Below are positions 41,901 through 54,200 of a stretch of 64,000 nucleotides of DNA, one piece after another. The notes under the pieces were generated by a model. That model worked only from the letters and a program-made list of their open reading frames with translations, did not search any database and was not told where the DNA came from. Origin of the DNA: Oscarella lobularis (lineage: Eukaryota > Porifera > Homoscleromorpha > Homosclerophorida > Oscarellidae); assembly GCF_947507565.1 (NCBI RefSeq), contig NC_089186.1:1736001-1800000 (forward strand), given 5' to 3'. Each line of letters begins with the position of its first letter. Within the stretch, counting starts at the first letter, position 1. The translations under genes were made by a program, and so were the position numbers.

Positions 41901-43765
41901 CGACACAGAGTCGCATTGTTTCCATTGACACTTTGTTCTTCTTCACAGGCAGCCGATGACGTGCCCAAACTATGTAGCGCTATTGAAGAGAAACTTCGTA
42001 TTTCGAACGAGAAGAGCGAATCTCCATTTATGACCTCAGAAAAATTCAAGGATTGGGCGGAGGAAGTCTTACGCGTTGATGACGACATGATACTTCGCGA
42101 AAAAACTAGCGTCTGTTTGACTGAAGAAGAGAGCAAAATTTCTATTGAATATCTTGATTCGTCTGGAATAGTGAGTGCAGAATTAAGTGTTTGACTGTCG
42201 TCTTATCTTCGTTTATAGATTGTTAACCTCGGTCCTCGAATTTGTCTCCGGCCACTTTGGCTCTGTAGCAACGTGATTGGTCCACTTCTGGCTCCGCGCT
42301 ACTTTCCCTTTGGCATGAAGACTGCCAAGCCTGGCATGGTAACAAGACAAGACATTGAGTCGGCTCTAAGGGCTTTTGAAAACTACCTCAAGCACAAGGG
42401 CACTCCGTCTCCGTTTTCGGTGACAGCCAACGAAGCGACGGAAATTCTTCTTTACCTGGAACTATGCGTTCAGTCAAGACACATTCCTGGGTTCTATCAG
42501 ATTCCGGCTCTCCTGGTAGATTCAATTCCTGGCGACGCTTGGGTTGAAAATCCGATGCTGGACGTGTATCGCGGTATGCGGTATGAATGTGCTAATTGTG
42601 TCGATATCATATTGCCCTTGTCGTTCGTCGTCTTTCAATCTCGATCTTCTCTTATGGGTAATACGAGTCACGAGGCGTGGAAAGACGGCGTCAAACTAGT
42701 GAAGGTCGTCGGCCACCAAGTAATCGAATGCCTTGTGACATTAGGAATCAAAAAAAGCCACTGCTGCATTGACGTCATTATGCGCTGGTCGAGTCAAACA
42801 GCGTGTCATGAATTGGCGAAGCAGATGCTAGACGAACTGAAAGAGATGATCGTCGAAGTGTGCGAAGAAAGAAGTCCGGGAGTGCTCCTCAACTGGTTCT
42901 ATTTAGACAGTACTCATCTTAAACGACTCAACGATGATCCAGCTATTTATTCGTCTAGTAAAGTAGATCAGAAGGTCAGGAACAACGGTATTGATGACGT
43001 TTTGTTTTCGGATCGACCACAAAGACGTTATTATTTGTCTGTGAGAGACTTAGCTATTACTGGAGACATCCAAGAGGAGGTATTTGGATTGAGTGGGATT
43101 CGTTAAATAATGTCATTGTTTTCAGCGCTCAGCCTCTTATCCTGAGGCAATGGCAGAATTCCAAGGTCCCAGCGGACCAAAGAGAAGAGCTCCCAATGAG
43201 GTGTCTTCGTGTACAATATATGCTGCGACTTTTTTCACTCTTTCTATTCAGCTAACTATTCCTCGTGCAAAGCGTCTGGCAACGTCTCATCATAGACTAG
43301 AGGTTGAGTCGGAGGATTCAGCACAGGTAATACGGAAGGTTCCCGTGGCGGTTATCTTAGACAGTCTCTTGTATTTCAGATAGCAAGCCGAGTTGTCACT
43401 GATCGTTTGGCATCTCCCTGCGAAGGTCAGTTTTTTTACAAATGATTCTATCTCTATAATTATACGCAGTTGTGTCATCAGGCTCGTTTCCGGCTGATGA
43501 TGACTTAGTATCAATCGATTTGATAAGGACGTGTTCCCTCGTTGCTCCATCCAAGTGGGAAGACATTGGATATTTGATGATTGACTCCAACACAGTTGAA
43601 GAAATTCGTAAACGAACTGATGGGAACGTCCCTCGCGTAATAAAAGTGTTAGAAACGTGGAAGCTAAGAGATGAAACGCCAACAGTGAGAGAGCTTCTAA
43701 AGTGGTGCAAGCAGGCTGGTATCAGCCATGAAGCAATCAAAGCAAAATATTTAGAATTATATTAG
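38966..43765 (+). CDS. ANK-ROC-COR-Death protein, copy B
   Basis: Same order as copy A: N-terminal helical region, ankyrin exons, ROC (P-loop GSEMAGKTTL near 41341), COR-like (about 42220-43080) and a death domain (43472-43762). Its first 1.3 kb, introns included, is nearly identical to copy A. Its ROC domain shares changes with copy C (RMLPSHLRSRL, NVIDCREEEGTE). Its death domain differs clearly from both (SLVAPSKWEDIGYLMIDSNT, RELLKWCKQAGISHEAIKAK). The exon following the ROC domain is spliced from a normal GT donor at 41896, whereas copies A and C have GCTAGT there. No stop or frameshift seen in the exons. The divergent death domain suggests a different partner, if functional. Confidence 0.84.
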
Positions 43766-43933
43766 TGCAGTCTTTTCTGTTTTTATCCTTTTTATTACTT
43801 TTTATCTTTTATAATACGTTCTTCGGTCAGACACTGTTTTCAACATTGAATATTTCAAAAGTAATTATTGGGAAACTATTTTTAGCAGGTGCCGCAATAG
43901 AACACGAGATCCACTACGAATCCCGTATACACG

Positions 43934-44530
43934 ATGGAATCGGACAGACGAAACGCTGCCATTCGCCAGCTTACAGATCTCCTACGCCAAACAGGTATCG
44001 TGCACGATCCCACGAACAACTCCGAAGCGTCTCATCGCGCCAACGCGACCAGGAGACCAGATCACGTCGAACAAGAGCCAACTCACGCTTCTATCTGAAC
44101 GTCGTGACGAAGCGCTTCGCGAGGCTCGACGCGAACGCGCGTTCGACCGTCGACGATTCGCTGCAAAACGATCTCGTCTATCTTCGAGAATTCTTCAAGT
44201 TGACGCCCGCTTTGAAAGTAGACAAACGAAAAGCGAAAACGTCTTCCGATCATTTTTTCCGCGTAGGTGGAGGGAGTTTCCAAAGATGGAAGTTCTGACG
44301 TCAATATTTCTGTCGCTCGAATCTTTATCTGTAGGGAATACTACTGTATTCGATTTGAATTTTTATTATTCGTTTGATGACTAGGTGAGGAAGATTCCGG
44401 TGGGACAAATTAAGGGATTGGCTTCTTTGAAAGACACTCTATGTCGTTTATCGTGTCAACGTTCGTACACACATGTCAGACTCAAAGTAGAGAGACAGAG
44501 TGTAGAAATATATTTTGTATCATTATTGAA
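43934..44530 (+). pseudogene. STK11IP: STK11IP 5' fragment, copy 2 (broken)
   Basis: Second truncated duplicate of the STK11IP start. It keeps the same ATG context and MESDRRNAAIRQLTDLLRQT, but lacks eight bases in the SQLTLPGAYLNVV coding segment, breaking the frame. It extends a little further right than copy 1, then joins PIGU exon 2 at about 44537. Confidence 0.88.
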
Positions 44531-44536
44531 TCATTT

Positions 44537-46179
44537 GACGACGGCGACACGGTGCACGAGGCAAGCAATTAAAAAATGAAAATTCGTAATCAAGCTTCAC
44601 ATTTTTTCTTAGACCTCATTGATCATTTCGCTGTTTCAAGTGTTCTCAGACTACGCGCCCTTCTCGACAGCGTATCTGTTTTAGTAAATTTAGATGATAT
44701 GCGCGAATACGGTCAAATTCTGACCTCACTACACGTGTAGCTCATTGACGTCGCCATAGCAATGGCTCTCGTAGAAATAGCTAAAATTCATCAGAAGATA
44801 CTAGTAACCACCCGTCAAAAAGTTCAATAAATTTTATGGATTCAATATTACCTAGCTTGAGACTCAGAAACGTGAAGTCCCTTTCTATGCTAAGGGCATT
44901 GATCGGATTCTCATTAGTCAAGACGAGCTACTCCCTATTAAATTGGCTGCTTTGTAAGAGCAAGATTGTTAAATAATCATCGAGTTATGAGGTGCTACTA
45001 GATATGCATTGAGTCACTGTGGTCTTCTTACCTGTGTTGGCCAGTCTGGTTCACTGTTTAATAGTGCTTCGATAGTCTTGCATTTTTGTTCATACTGAAA
45101 GGTGATCACGTGAACTCGTATATTAATGAATTAATTGTTTGGGAATCCTTTGTAGGGAAATCCGGTTTCGCTGCCGGTTTTCTGGCTCTTGCCACGTACC
45201 TCTCACTGTATCCAGTGATGCTTATTGCTCCTCTAATTTTAATTGACTATCAGGTATTCAATCATATATGAAAGCAGCAAGTTTTTTATTTATTTTTTGT
45301 TTGTGACCAGATTATGAAATGTTCCTACGTGAAATCTGCGATTCGAGTGATTCTGCCTTTTATCGTCGTGTTTGCCTTTCTCAACTTCACTTCCTATTAC
45401 ATATCCGGCTCGTGGGACTACGTTCAATCAGTCTACGGCTTCATGTAAATTAAATCCTCGTGTAACTATTCTATTTTCGATGTTCTTCTCTTTAGTCTAG
45501 CGGTGACCGATCTGACTCCCAACGTCGGTCTGTTCTGGTACTTTTTCATGGAAATGTTTGACCACTTCTACTCCTTCTTTGTATGGGTCTTCCAAATCAA
45601 TGTTTTTCTCTACACAATGCCCTTAGCCATTCGCCTTAGGTTCGCTCCCCTCATTTTTTTATATTCTCCGAGACGTACATATCGTTTTTCTTCCAGAAAA
45701 CACCCTGGCTTCTTATTCTATACATTATGCAGTGTCATGTCAATATTCAAGTCATATCCAACGGTAGGAGACCTTGCTTTACCTTTGGCTCTACTTCCCC
45801 TGTGGTCTCATACGTTCAAATGTAATTAATTCGATATTTAAGTATAATTTGCAATGGCATTTTCTTTCTAGATATGAGATATAGTTTTCTGGCTGGATCA
45901 ATGTTTCTTGTTGCAGTCGTTATAGGACCGATCTTTTGGCACATGTGGATCTATGCTGGAAATGCGAATGCGAATTTTTTCTTTGCCTCTACTGTTGTTT
46001 ACTCGTTGGCTCAAGTAGGAAATAGTGTCATTCTAAACTTGTGATTTACTTTCTTGTGTGTTTAGATCTTACTTGTGAACGATACTGTTTTTGCACTTTT
46101 GCGAAGGGATTATGATCTTCGGGAGGGACTGGACATACCGGAAGTGGATGGGAGGCCTGGATTAGTAAAAATGACGTAA
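44537..46179 (+). pseudogene. PIGU: PIGU copy 3, lacking exon 1 and frameshifted
   Basis: Begins within exon 2 (at DGDTVHE), so the signal-like N-terminus is missing. One T is lost in the GTCTTTGCATTT stretch of the [11 protein letters not shown] exon. The later exons, including [20 protein letters not shown] and [17 protein letters not shown], are intact, suggesting a more recent origin or later conversion from the intact copy. No start codon is available unless it is fused to upstream STK11IP sequence. Confidence 0.88.
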
Positions 46180-46307
46180 ATAAAGATCAGATATAAAGTG
46201 TAGTCATGATTGCGCATGCGCTTGGGTCCAAGAGACCGCCCGTGAGTCGTCGCTTCTTACGCTCGTTCAGAGTCGTTGTCGTCGCAAAACGCTGTTGAAT
46301 CACTGAG

Positions 46308-49300
46308 ATGACATCGTCTGCTGGTTCTACTATCGAACGATTGATCACGATAACCAACGAATGGCAGAACGATGAACTGAAGAAGTTTCTCTCGACGGAA
46401 AAAGGATTTCGACTTGAGCAGGTATATAAAGATCTCATTTATTGACCGCTGCTCACGATTGTGTTTCGTTTTTTAGGAAGGCGACGTACGCGATTACGAA
46501 TGGTTATACGCTATTCACTTTCTGGCTGGAAGAGAATTTGAGACGGCGGAGGAAGCGGATGAGTGGCTCAGCTACTTAGTTGTACAAAAAAAGGAAAACA
46601 TTGAAAAGAAATCAGAATCGGTATGAATACGTTTTTGATTGGTAAATGAATTGATGCGTGGATGCAGGGGTCACTCCGCCCACTTCACTGTGCGTGCAAG
46701 TGGGGAAATATTTTTGGCGTTGAATGGCTCGTCAGTCACGGTGCAAATGTCAACGTGATTGACTATCTCGTATGACTTGTAATTGATTTTCAATAATTTC
46801 ACTCATCGCTCTTTTTTAGTGGGGACATACGCCATATTCTTGTGCCTGTGCAAGTTCCGTTGACACAATGAAGAAAATGCTCTATCTGGAAAAACAGGGC
46901 TGTGATGTTCAACCAGATGACATTGTAACAGATTTACATCAACACTCTGGTTATAAAATTCATTGTTTTATAGCATCGGGCGGCTGAAAATAAATTTGCG
47001 TCATCGGAACAAGCTCACGAAGTTTTTCATTATCTTGTTAATGAAAAGGGAATGAGCGTCAACGTTACGGGGGTACATGATGTGCTCTTGTTTTGCTACA
47101 TGTGAGAAGAATATCTGAATGATAGTTGGGAGAGACTCCTCTGAAATGTGCCTGTTTGGATGGAAGCATCTTTGGAGTGAAATGGCTCATCAGTCACGGT
47201 GCTAATGTAGAAGCATAACATGGAATTCATTTCAGATGATTGCACCAACATTTCTTTCTTAGATTGGAACAGAGCTGTATGAGTTTGTCTGTAAAAGTTC
47301 TGTCGACACATTGAAGAAAATGCTCATTCTGGAAGAGCGTGGCTGTGATGTTTCACCGCGTGCTATTGTAACAGATTGACGTCAACAGTCTAGCTGGCAA
47401 TAGACATATATTGTATTCTTTTTTAAGTTTTTATGCACCGAAATTCAATTTGCTTCGTTTGAAGAAGCGTGCGAAGTTTTTCATCATCTTGTGCATGCCA
47501 AGGTAATGAGCGTCAACGCTACTGATGCAGAGGTACATGCTGTTCGTTGTTTGCTACATGTTCACATTTTGATAAAATAATAGTTGGATACTCCTCTGCA
47601 TTGTGCCTGCAAGAAGGGAAGCTTTTTTGCAGTGAAATGGCTCGTAGAACACAACGCTACTATTAATAGCGTCAACAAGGTAAAAAATATCACATGGGAT
47701 ACATTTATTCTTATATCATCTCTAGAATGGCATTACGCCTCTTATGCGCGCGTGTGAAAGTGACAGTGACCGTCTATTGAAAGTGCGCTACCTGAGTGAA
47801 AAAGGAGCTGAATGTCTCATGACAGATGAAGTACGTTTTGCTGTCAACCTTTGGAGAAATCTACGTTTCGTTTATTTAGAAAGGAATAACGGCCTTGTTT
47901 TATGCCATCAACTACTTTTTTCCTGATTATATCACAGACTGGTTAAGGGATGAACATGATGACGATAAATGCGAAAGAATAGCTGCCAGTAAATGCTCAA
48001 TTTCTGAAGGCGAATTGAAAGAAGTTCTTGAATATCTTGTCATTGAGAAGGGCATGAATATCAATTCTGTTAATAAGGTAGCATTCTTATGACACCTATT
48101 CCGGATTATATTTCAGGATTTTCTACATTTATAGCTCGGAATGACACCCTTGTTGCACGCATGTAATAAATCTGAATATCCTCTCTTCGCCATTCGACAG
48201 CTACTTGAACTGGGAGCTGATGTCAACGCAAAAGATTCCGTTCGTCAGACTTCTCACTGCCGATTCCGTATTCTATTCCTATCTTCCTAGATGAATCACA
48301 ATGCCTTGCATCTGATTGCAATGAAATATTGGCATTTTAACGTGCCAGTCATTGATCTTTTGATTGAGAAGGGTATTGACGCTACGTGCAGAGACAAGGT
48401 GACGCGTTTTCATCCTCTTTTCAGAGGAGTTATTATAAACGTGAAATTCAGGACGGAAAGGCGCCTTATCAACTGGCAGACAATGGTTCTTTGAGAATGC
48501 GTCTTCGACAGCATTACGTACGCTACTAGTTAGACTGTAATCAGTCCTCCCCAGAGCTTCATTATGTCGTAGGACGCCGCTCGATTTTCCGTCCTTCGAC
48601 AGGAAAAGGTTCGCCCCAATTCAATCAAAGTGTGCGTGTTCGGAAGTGAAATGGCCGGAAAGACGACGTTAGTCAATTCTCTTCTTCAACTCGATCTTCC
48701 TCCCATTAAACCGGAAGATCGCACAGCCGGCGTTGCCATTAAGAGCGGTCAAATTCCGGGAGTTGGCAAAGGATCGATATGGGACTTTGGTGCCCAACCG
48801 ACCTTCCACAGCGCACACGGTCTCTTCTTTGGACCGTCCAATACGATGTTCGTTCTCGTGCTTCGCTTTCGAGAAGGAGAAAGGATGACACCGGAAATAT
48901 ATCTTCTAGAAATCGGACGCTATTGGTGCGCGTTCGTGAAAGCGGCACTACGCATGCTTCCATCACACCTAAGGTCACGGCTTCGTCTTCTCATTATCGG
49001 CAACGTGATAGACTGCCGAGAGGAGGAGGGAACAGAAGCAAGCTTCCAGCTGAAACGCGTCGCCGAAATTCTTCAGGAAGAATTTAAAGACACGTTTAAG
49101 ATTGTCGACGTACTTGAAATGGATTGCAACGGGTGCTATTCGGTGCGCATGGCTGACTGCAGACGCAAACTGAAAAGAGTTCATGAAGAAATGCTCGAGG
49201 CTAGTGACACAGAGTCGCATTGTTTACATTGACACTTTGTTTTTCTTCACAGGCAGCGGATGGCGTGCCCAAACTATGTCGCGCTATTGAAGAGAAACTT

Positions 49301-51088
49301 CGTATTTCCAACGATGAGAGCGAATCTCCGTTTATGACATCAGAAGAATTCAAGGAGTGGGCGGAAGAAGTTTTACGCGTTGATGACGTCGAAGCGGAAT
49401 TTGACGATGAATCTAACGCATTTTTGACTGAAGAAGATAGCAAAATTTCTATTGAATACCTTGATTCGTCTGGAATAGTGAGTACAGAATCGCGTGTTTT
49501 AACTATATAGTCTTATCTTCATTTATAGATTGTTAATCTCGGTCCTCGAATTTGTCTCCGGCCACTTTGGCTCTGTAGCAACGTGATTGGTCCACTTCTG
49601 GCTCCGCGCTACTTTCCCTTCGGCATGAAGACAGCCAAGCCTGGCATGGTAACAAGGCAAGACATTGAGTCGGCTCTAAGGGCTTTCGAAAACTACCTCA
49701 AGCACAAGGGCACTCCGTCTCCGTTTTCGGTGACAGCCAACGAAGCGACGGAAATTCTTCTTTACCTGGAACTATGCATTCGGTCAAGACACATTCCTGG
49801 GTTCTATCAGATTCCGGCTCTCCTCGAAGATTCAATTCCTGGCGACGCTTGGGTTGAAAGTCCAATCCTCGACGTGTATCGCGGTATGCGGTATGAATGT
49901 GCTGATTGTGTTGATATCATATTGCCGTTGTCGTTCGTCGTCTTTCAATCTCGATCTTCTCGTATGGGAAAGATGAGTCACGAGGCGTGGAAAGACGGCG
50001 TCAAACTAAGGAATATCGTCGGCCGCCAAGTAGTCGAATGTCTCGTCACATTAGGAATTAAAAAAAGCCACTGCTGCATTGACGTTATTATGCGCTGGTC
50101 GAGCCAAACAGCGTGTCATGAATTGGCTAAGCAGATGCTAAACGAACTGAAAGAGATGATCGTCGAAGTGTGCGAAGAAAGAAGTCCGGGAGTGCTCCTC
50201 AACTGGTTCTATTTAGACAGTACTCATCTCAAACGACTCAACGATGATCCAGCTATTTATTCGTCTATTAAAGTAGATCAGAAGGTCAGGGACAAGGCTA
50301 TCGATGACTTTTTGCATTCTGATCGACCGAAAAGACGTTTTTTTTCTTCTGTGAGAAACTTGGCTATTACTGGAGAGATCCAGGAAGAGGTATTTAGGTC
50401 GAATGCGATTCGGTAATAATCAATGTAATTGTTTATTTTATAAAAGCGCCCAGTCTTTCATCCGGAGACAATGTTGTCATCTCAGGGCCCCAGCGGACCA
50501 AAGAGAAGAGCTCCCGATGTGGTATTCTCGTGTATATGCTGAGACATTTTTAAACTCTTTCTCTTTAGCTAACTTTTTCTCGTGCTAAGCGTCTGGCCAC
50601 GTCTCATCATAGAGTAGCGATTGAGTCGGAGGATTCAGCAGAAGTATGACGGAAGGTTTCCGCAACGGTTTATCTTTGACAGCCTCTTGTATTTCAGATG
50701 GCAAGCCGAGTTGTCACTGATCGTTTGGCATCTTTGGCATCTCCTTGTGAAGGTCAGGTTTTTAGAAATGATTCTATCTCCATTATATGCCATTGTGTCA
50801 TCAGGCTTGTTTCCGACTGATAATGATTCGGTATCTGCCGATTTGGTGAAGACGTGCGCCGTCGTTGCTCCAACCAAGTGGGAAGAAATTGGGTATCTGC
50901 TGACTGACCTTAACACAGTTGAAGAAATTCGTGAACGAACTAATGGGAACGTCCCTCGTATGATAAAAGTGCTAGAAACGTGGAAGCTAAGAGCTAAAAC
51001 GCCAACAGTGAGAAAGCTTCTAAAGTGGTTTGAGGAGGTTGGTGTGGCCCGTGAAGCAATCAAAAAGAAATACTTAGAATTGTATTAG
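46308..51088 (+). CDS. ANK-ROC-COR-Death protein, copy C
   Basis: Third paralogue with the same order: N-terminal region (shortened near 46480, where copies A and B read RQDIYGQERHD), ankyrin exons, ROC (P-loop GSEMAGKTTL near 48645), COR-like (about 49530-50390) and a death domain (50808-51085) almost identical to that of copy A. The linker between COR and death domain has diverged from A and B (start of the exon near 50447). To keep frame between the ROC exon and the next, a GC donor at 49200 (GAG followed by GCTAGTG) is needed; the nearest GT donor would shift the frame. Otherwise all exons read through. Confidence 0.83.
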
Positions 51089-51258
51089 TGTAATATTTCT
51101 ACCTTTTTAATGGCTTTATTAGTGCCGTCAACTTTTTTATAAGTTCTTCGGTCAGACACTGTTTTCAACATTGAATATTTCAAAAGTAATTATTGGGAAA
51201 CTATTTTTAGCAGGTGCCGCAATAGAACACGAGATCCACTACGAATCCCGTATACACG

Positions 51259-54200
51259 ATGGAATCGGACAGACGAAACGCTGCGATTCGCCAGCTTACA
51301 GATCTCCTACGCCAAACAGGTATCGTGCACGATCCCGCGAACAAACCCGAAACGTCTCATCGCGCCAACGCGACCAGGAAACCAGATCACGTCGAACCAG
51401 AGCCAACTCACGCTTCCGGGCGCTTATCTGAACGTCGTGACGAAGCGCTTCGCGAGGCTCGACGCGAACGCGCGTTCGACCGTCGACGATTCGCTGCAAA
51501 ACGATCTCGTCTATCTTCGAGAATTCTTCAAGTTGACGCCCGCTTTGAAAGTAGACAAACGAAAAGCGAAAACGTCTTCCGATCATTTTTTCTTCCGCGT
51601 AGGTGGAGGGAGTTTCTAAAGATGGAAGTTCTGACGTCAATATTTCTGGTTTCTCGTCGCTCGAATCTTTATCTGTAGGGAATACTACTGTATTCGATTT
51701 GAATTTTATTTTTTTGATGACTAGGTGAGGAAGATTCCGGTGGGACAAATTAAGGGATTGGCTTCTTTGAAAGACACTCTATGTCGTTTATCGTGTCAAC
51801 GTTCGTACACACTCGTCAGACTCAAAGTAGAGAGATACAGTGTACAAATATATCTGGTATCATAATAAATCATTTTAAGGACTTATTGGACTGTGATGAC
51901 GATGAAGCAAGGAGGACTCCGTGGATGAAGCTAACTGACTTGGATGTCAGCTATAACGCTATAGAAGAGTTGGACAACTCCTTGGTAAATAAATATGTGT
52001 AGAGTGCAATATTGCCTTTGTCAGACTATACTTCTCTCTCTACAGAAACTGTGTCCTTCGTTGCAGACTCTTGACATGAGTCACAATCGAATTTCTATTG
52101 ATAGCGGTGGCTTGCAAGTGAGTGATGTGGAGAGTGGGAGTGAGGTCGCATTGTCGTCTTTTGTTAGAATCTTCCCGAGCTGAGCTTCTTAAATCTGTCG
52201 TTTAATCGTTTTGAAGTGTTGCCCGAGTTCAGTCGGCGCGCCTGCCTTCGACTCACCAAACTCGTTCTGAGAAACAATAACTTGGGATCTATTAACGGTT
52301 GGACACGCGAACAAATACACTTAGTTTTGTCTAATCAACGTTCTATTTCTAAGGCATCGAATTCTTGACTCATCTCGAAGAACTTGACTTGTCCTATAAT
52401 TGTCTCATTAGTCACGGGCTCCTTTCTCCGCTTTCCCAGTTGAATCAACTGACAAAAGTAGCTGCTATGATGTCGTCAAAAATTAATCCTCTATTGCTAC
52501 GCGATTCGTTGTTTAGCTTCACCTGCAGCACAATCCCTTTGCTCATCATCCGAACCATCGCTGTCTCACGGCTATGAAGCTCTCGCCTCACGTCAATCCA
52601 GCAGCGGTTAGTCATCCCACACCTACACCATTTTTAAAAATCTACTCGCGAAAAATAGATTTCTTTGGATGGAAAACAGTTAACAGAAGCAGAGAGACGC
52701 GTAAGATAGATAATCATAGTACATCAACGTGTCGACTAATCGCGATTAAATAATTCATTATTTTTCTTGGTAGTATCTTCCCAAGCCGGATGTCTACGGC
52801 ATCAATTCCCCGTCGCACGACCCAATTTACTTGGCAGCGGCCATGCGACCGCCTACACCTCTACGAGCCACGTCACCTGTTCGACGCGTCGTTTCTCGAT
52901 CAAGGGTTCGTTGTGCAATAATAGACAGTACCGTTCGAAAAGTAGAAACGTTAGTTCCTTAGGAAACTTTTGAACGGTACTGTATTTACATTGTTTTCTA
53001 ATTGGAGTCATGCGTTTTTTCATAGAGTCGACAAGTTGATATTCGGGACGGCGACGAGGACACGGATCAGGAGAGAGAGGAGAAGAAAGAGAAACAAGCA
53101 GGTTGGATAAATAAATAAATAAATGTTCTGTATTATTTTCTATTTGCCTTAGCTGGGAAAAAATTTCTTTCGCGAGAGGACTCTTTTGGATCTGCAAAGC
53201 AAAGGGAAGTTGAGAGTCTGAGAAGAGATTTAGGCACAAGTAGGGGATATAGCTGCATTAGAGGGGTGGGGGTGGGGGACTTTGTTTTATTCTATCTTTC
53301 ATTACTCCAGAATGGCTCGAGTCTCAACAAAAGAGTCTTACTGAGAAAGAGATAGCAGCTACAGTTGTTTTGAAACAGAAAGAGACAACAGAAACAGAGA
53401 CAGAGACAAAGGAGACAGAGACAAAGGAGACAGAGACAACGAAAGAGAAAGAGAAAACAAATGTCATTACACAACAACAAACAGATGCAGATACAAAAGA
53501 GGAAAGAGAAGAAGGTACAGAGAAAATCCTCATCAAATGCACATATGCATATTATTCACCGCGGGGGTGGGGTGGGCCATCTAGATCATCACGGCGTTGC
53601 CAACGAAACGTTTCTCGTCTCCGTCAACGAATCGGACGACGAGACCGACGGCGAGCGCAAAGTGACGTCGCGCTTTCTCACGATCACGGATCAATTTATT
53701 ATCGAGGAGGAGGACACGAGCGCGAAAGTGAGGAGGGCCAAAATAAAAAAAAGGGAGAATTTTTTTGGCGAGGTGCGTGATTTTTTAGGTTGTCGGCAAA
53801 CTTGACTACAGGAGTTGCCTGAAACGCGTCGTGATGAAGACAGAGAGCGGAGTGGAAGTGGAGACGTTGACTGAAGACGTAGAGAAGAATCACAAGTAAG
53901 AAGATAAAAAAGAAAATAGTCTAATAGGTGTGTATTTTTTTATTTTTGCTGTGTGCGATGAGAAGGCCCGTTCTATATCTGGATTTCAGTCACGCGCGAC
54001 TCGATCGTCAAAAGCGAATTTACGCCATGAAATCGTGGGAAATTGGCTTCGCATTTCGCGATTTGCTACAGGAGAGCATCGACAGTCGAACGGCAATCCG
54101 TTCAATCCAACCAAAATACGAAGTAAGAGAGAGAAAAAATAATACTGTATACATTTGTATCCTTAATCTTTCTCAGTGTTTGAAATGCTCGGCCGTCTTC

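Larger units (their letters stand above)
37768..44530 (+). repeat. Tandem segmental duplication, unit 2
   Basis: Second copy of the block, starting at a PIGU intron breakpoint and ending in STK11IP intron sequence, where it joins PIGU exon 2 of unit 3. Genes B and C start 7,342 bp apart, about 616 bp more than A and B, because unit 3 includes more of the PIGU 5' part. Confidence 0.9.
44537..51877 (+). repeat. Tandem segmental duplication, unit 3
   Basis: Third copy of the block. Its right end runs into the complete STK11IP gene, so this unit retains the original STK11IP junction while unit 1 retains the original PIGU start. This fixes the ancestral order as PIGU, ANK-ROC-COR-Death, STK11IP. 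Confidence 0.88.

Noticed and set aside
30223-51877. The triplication as an uncollapsed-haplotype assembly artefact
   Set aside because: Haplotype joins would not give two different PIGU/STK11IP breakpoints, frame-breaking indels and clear divergence of the death domain. Not excluded without reads.
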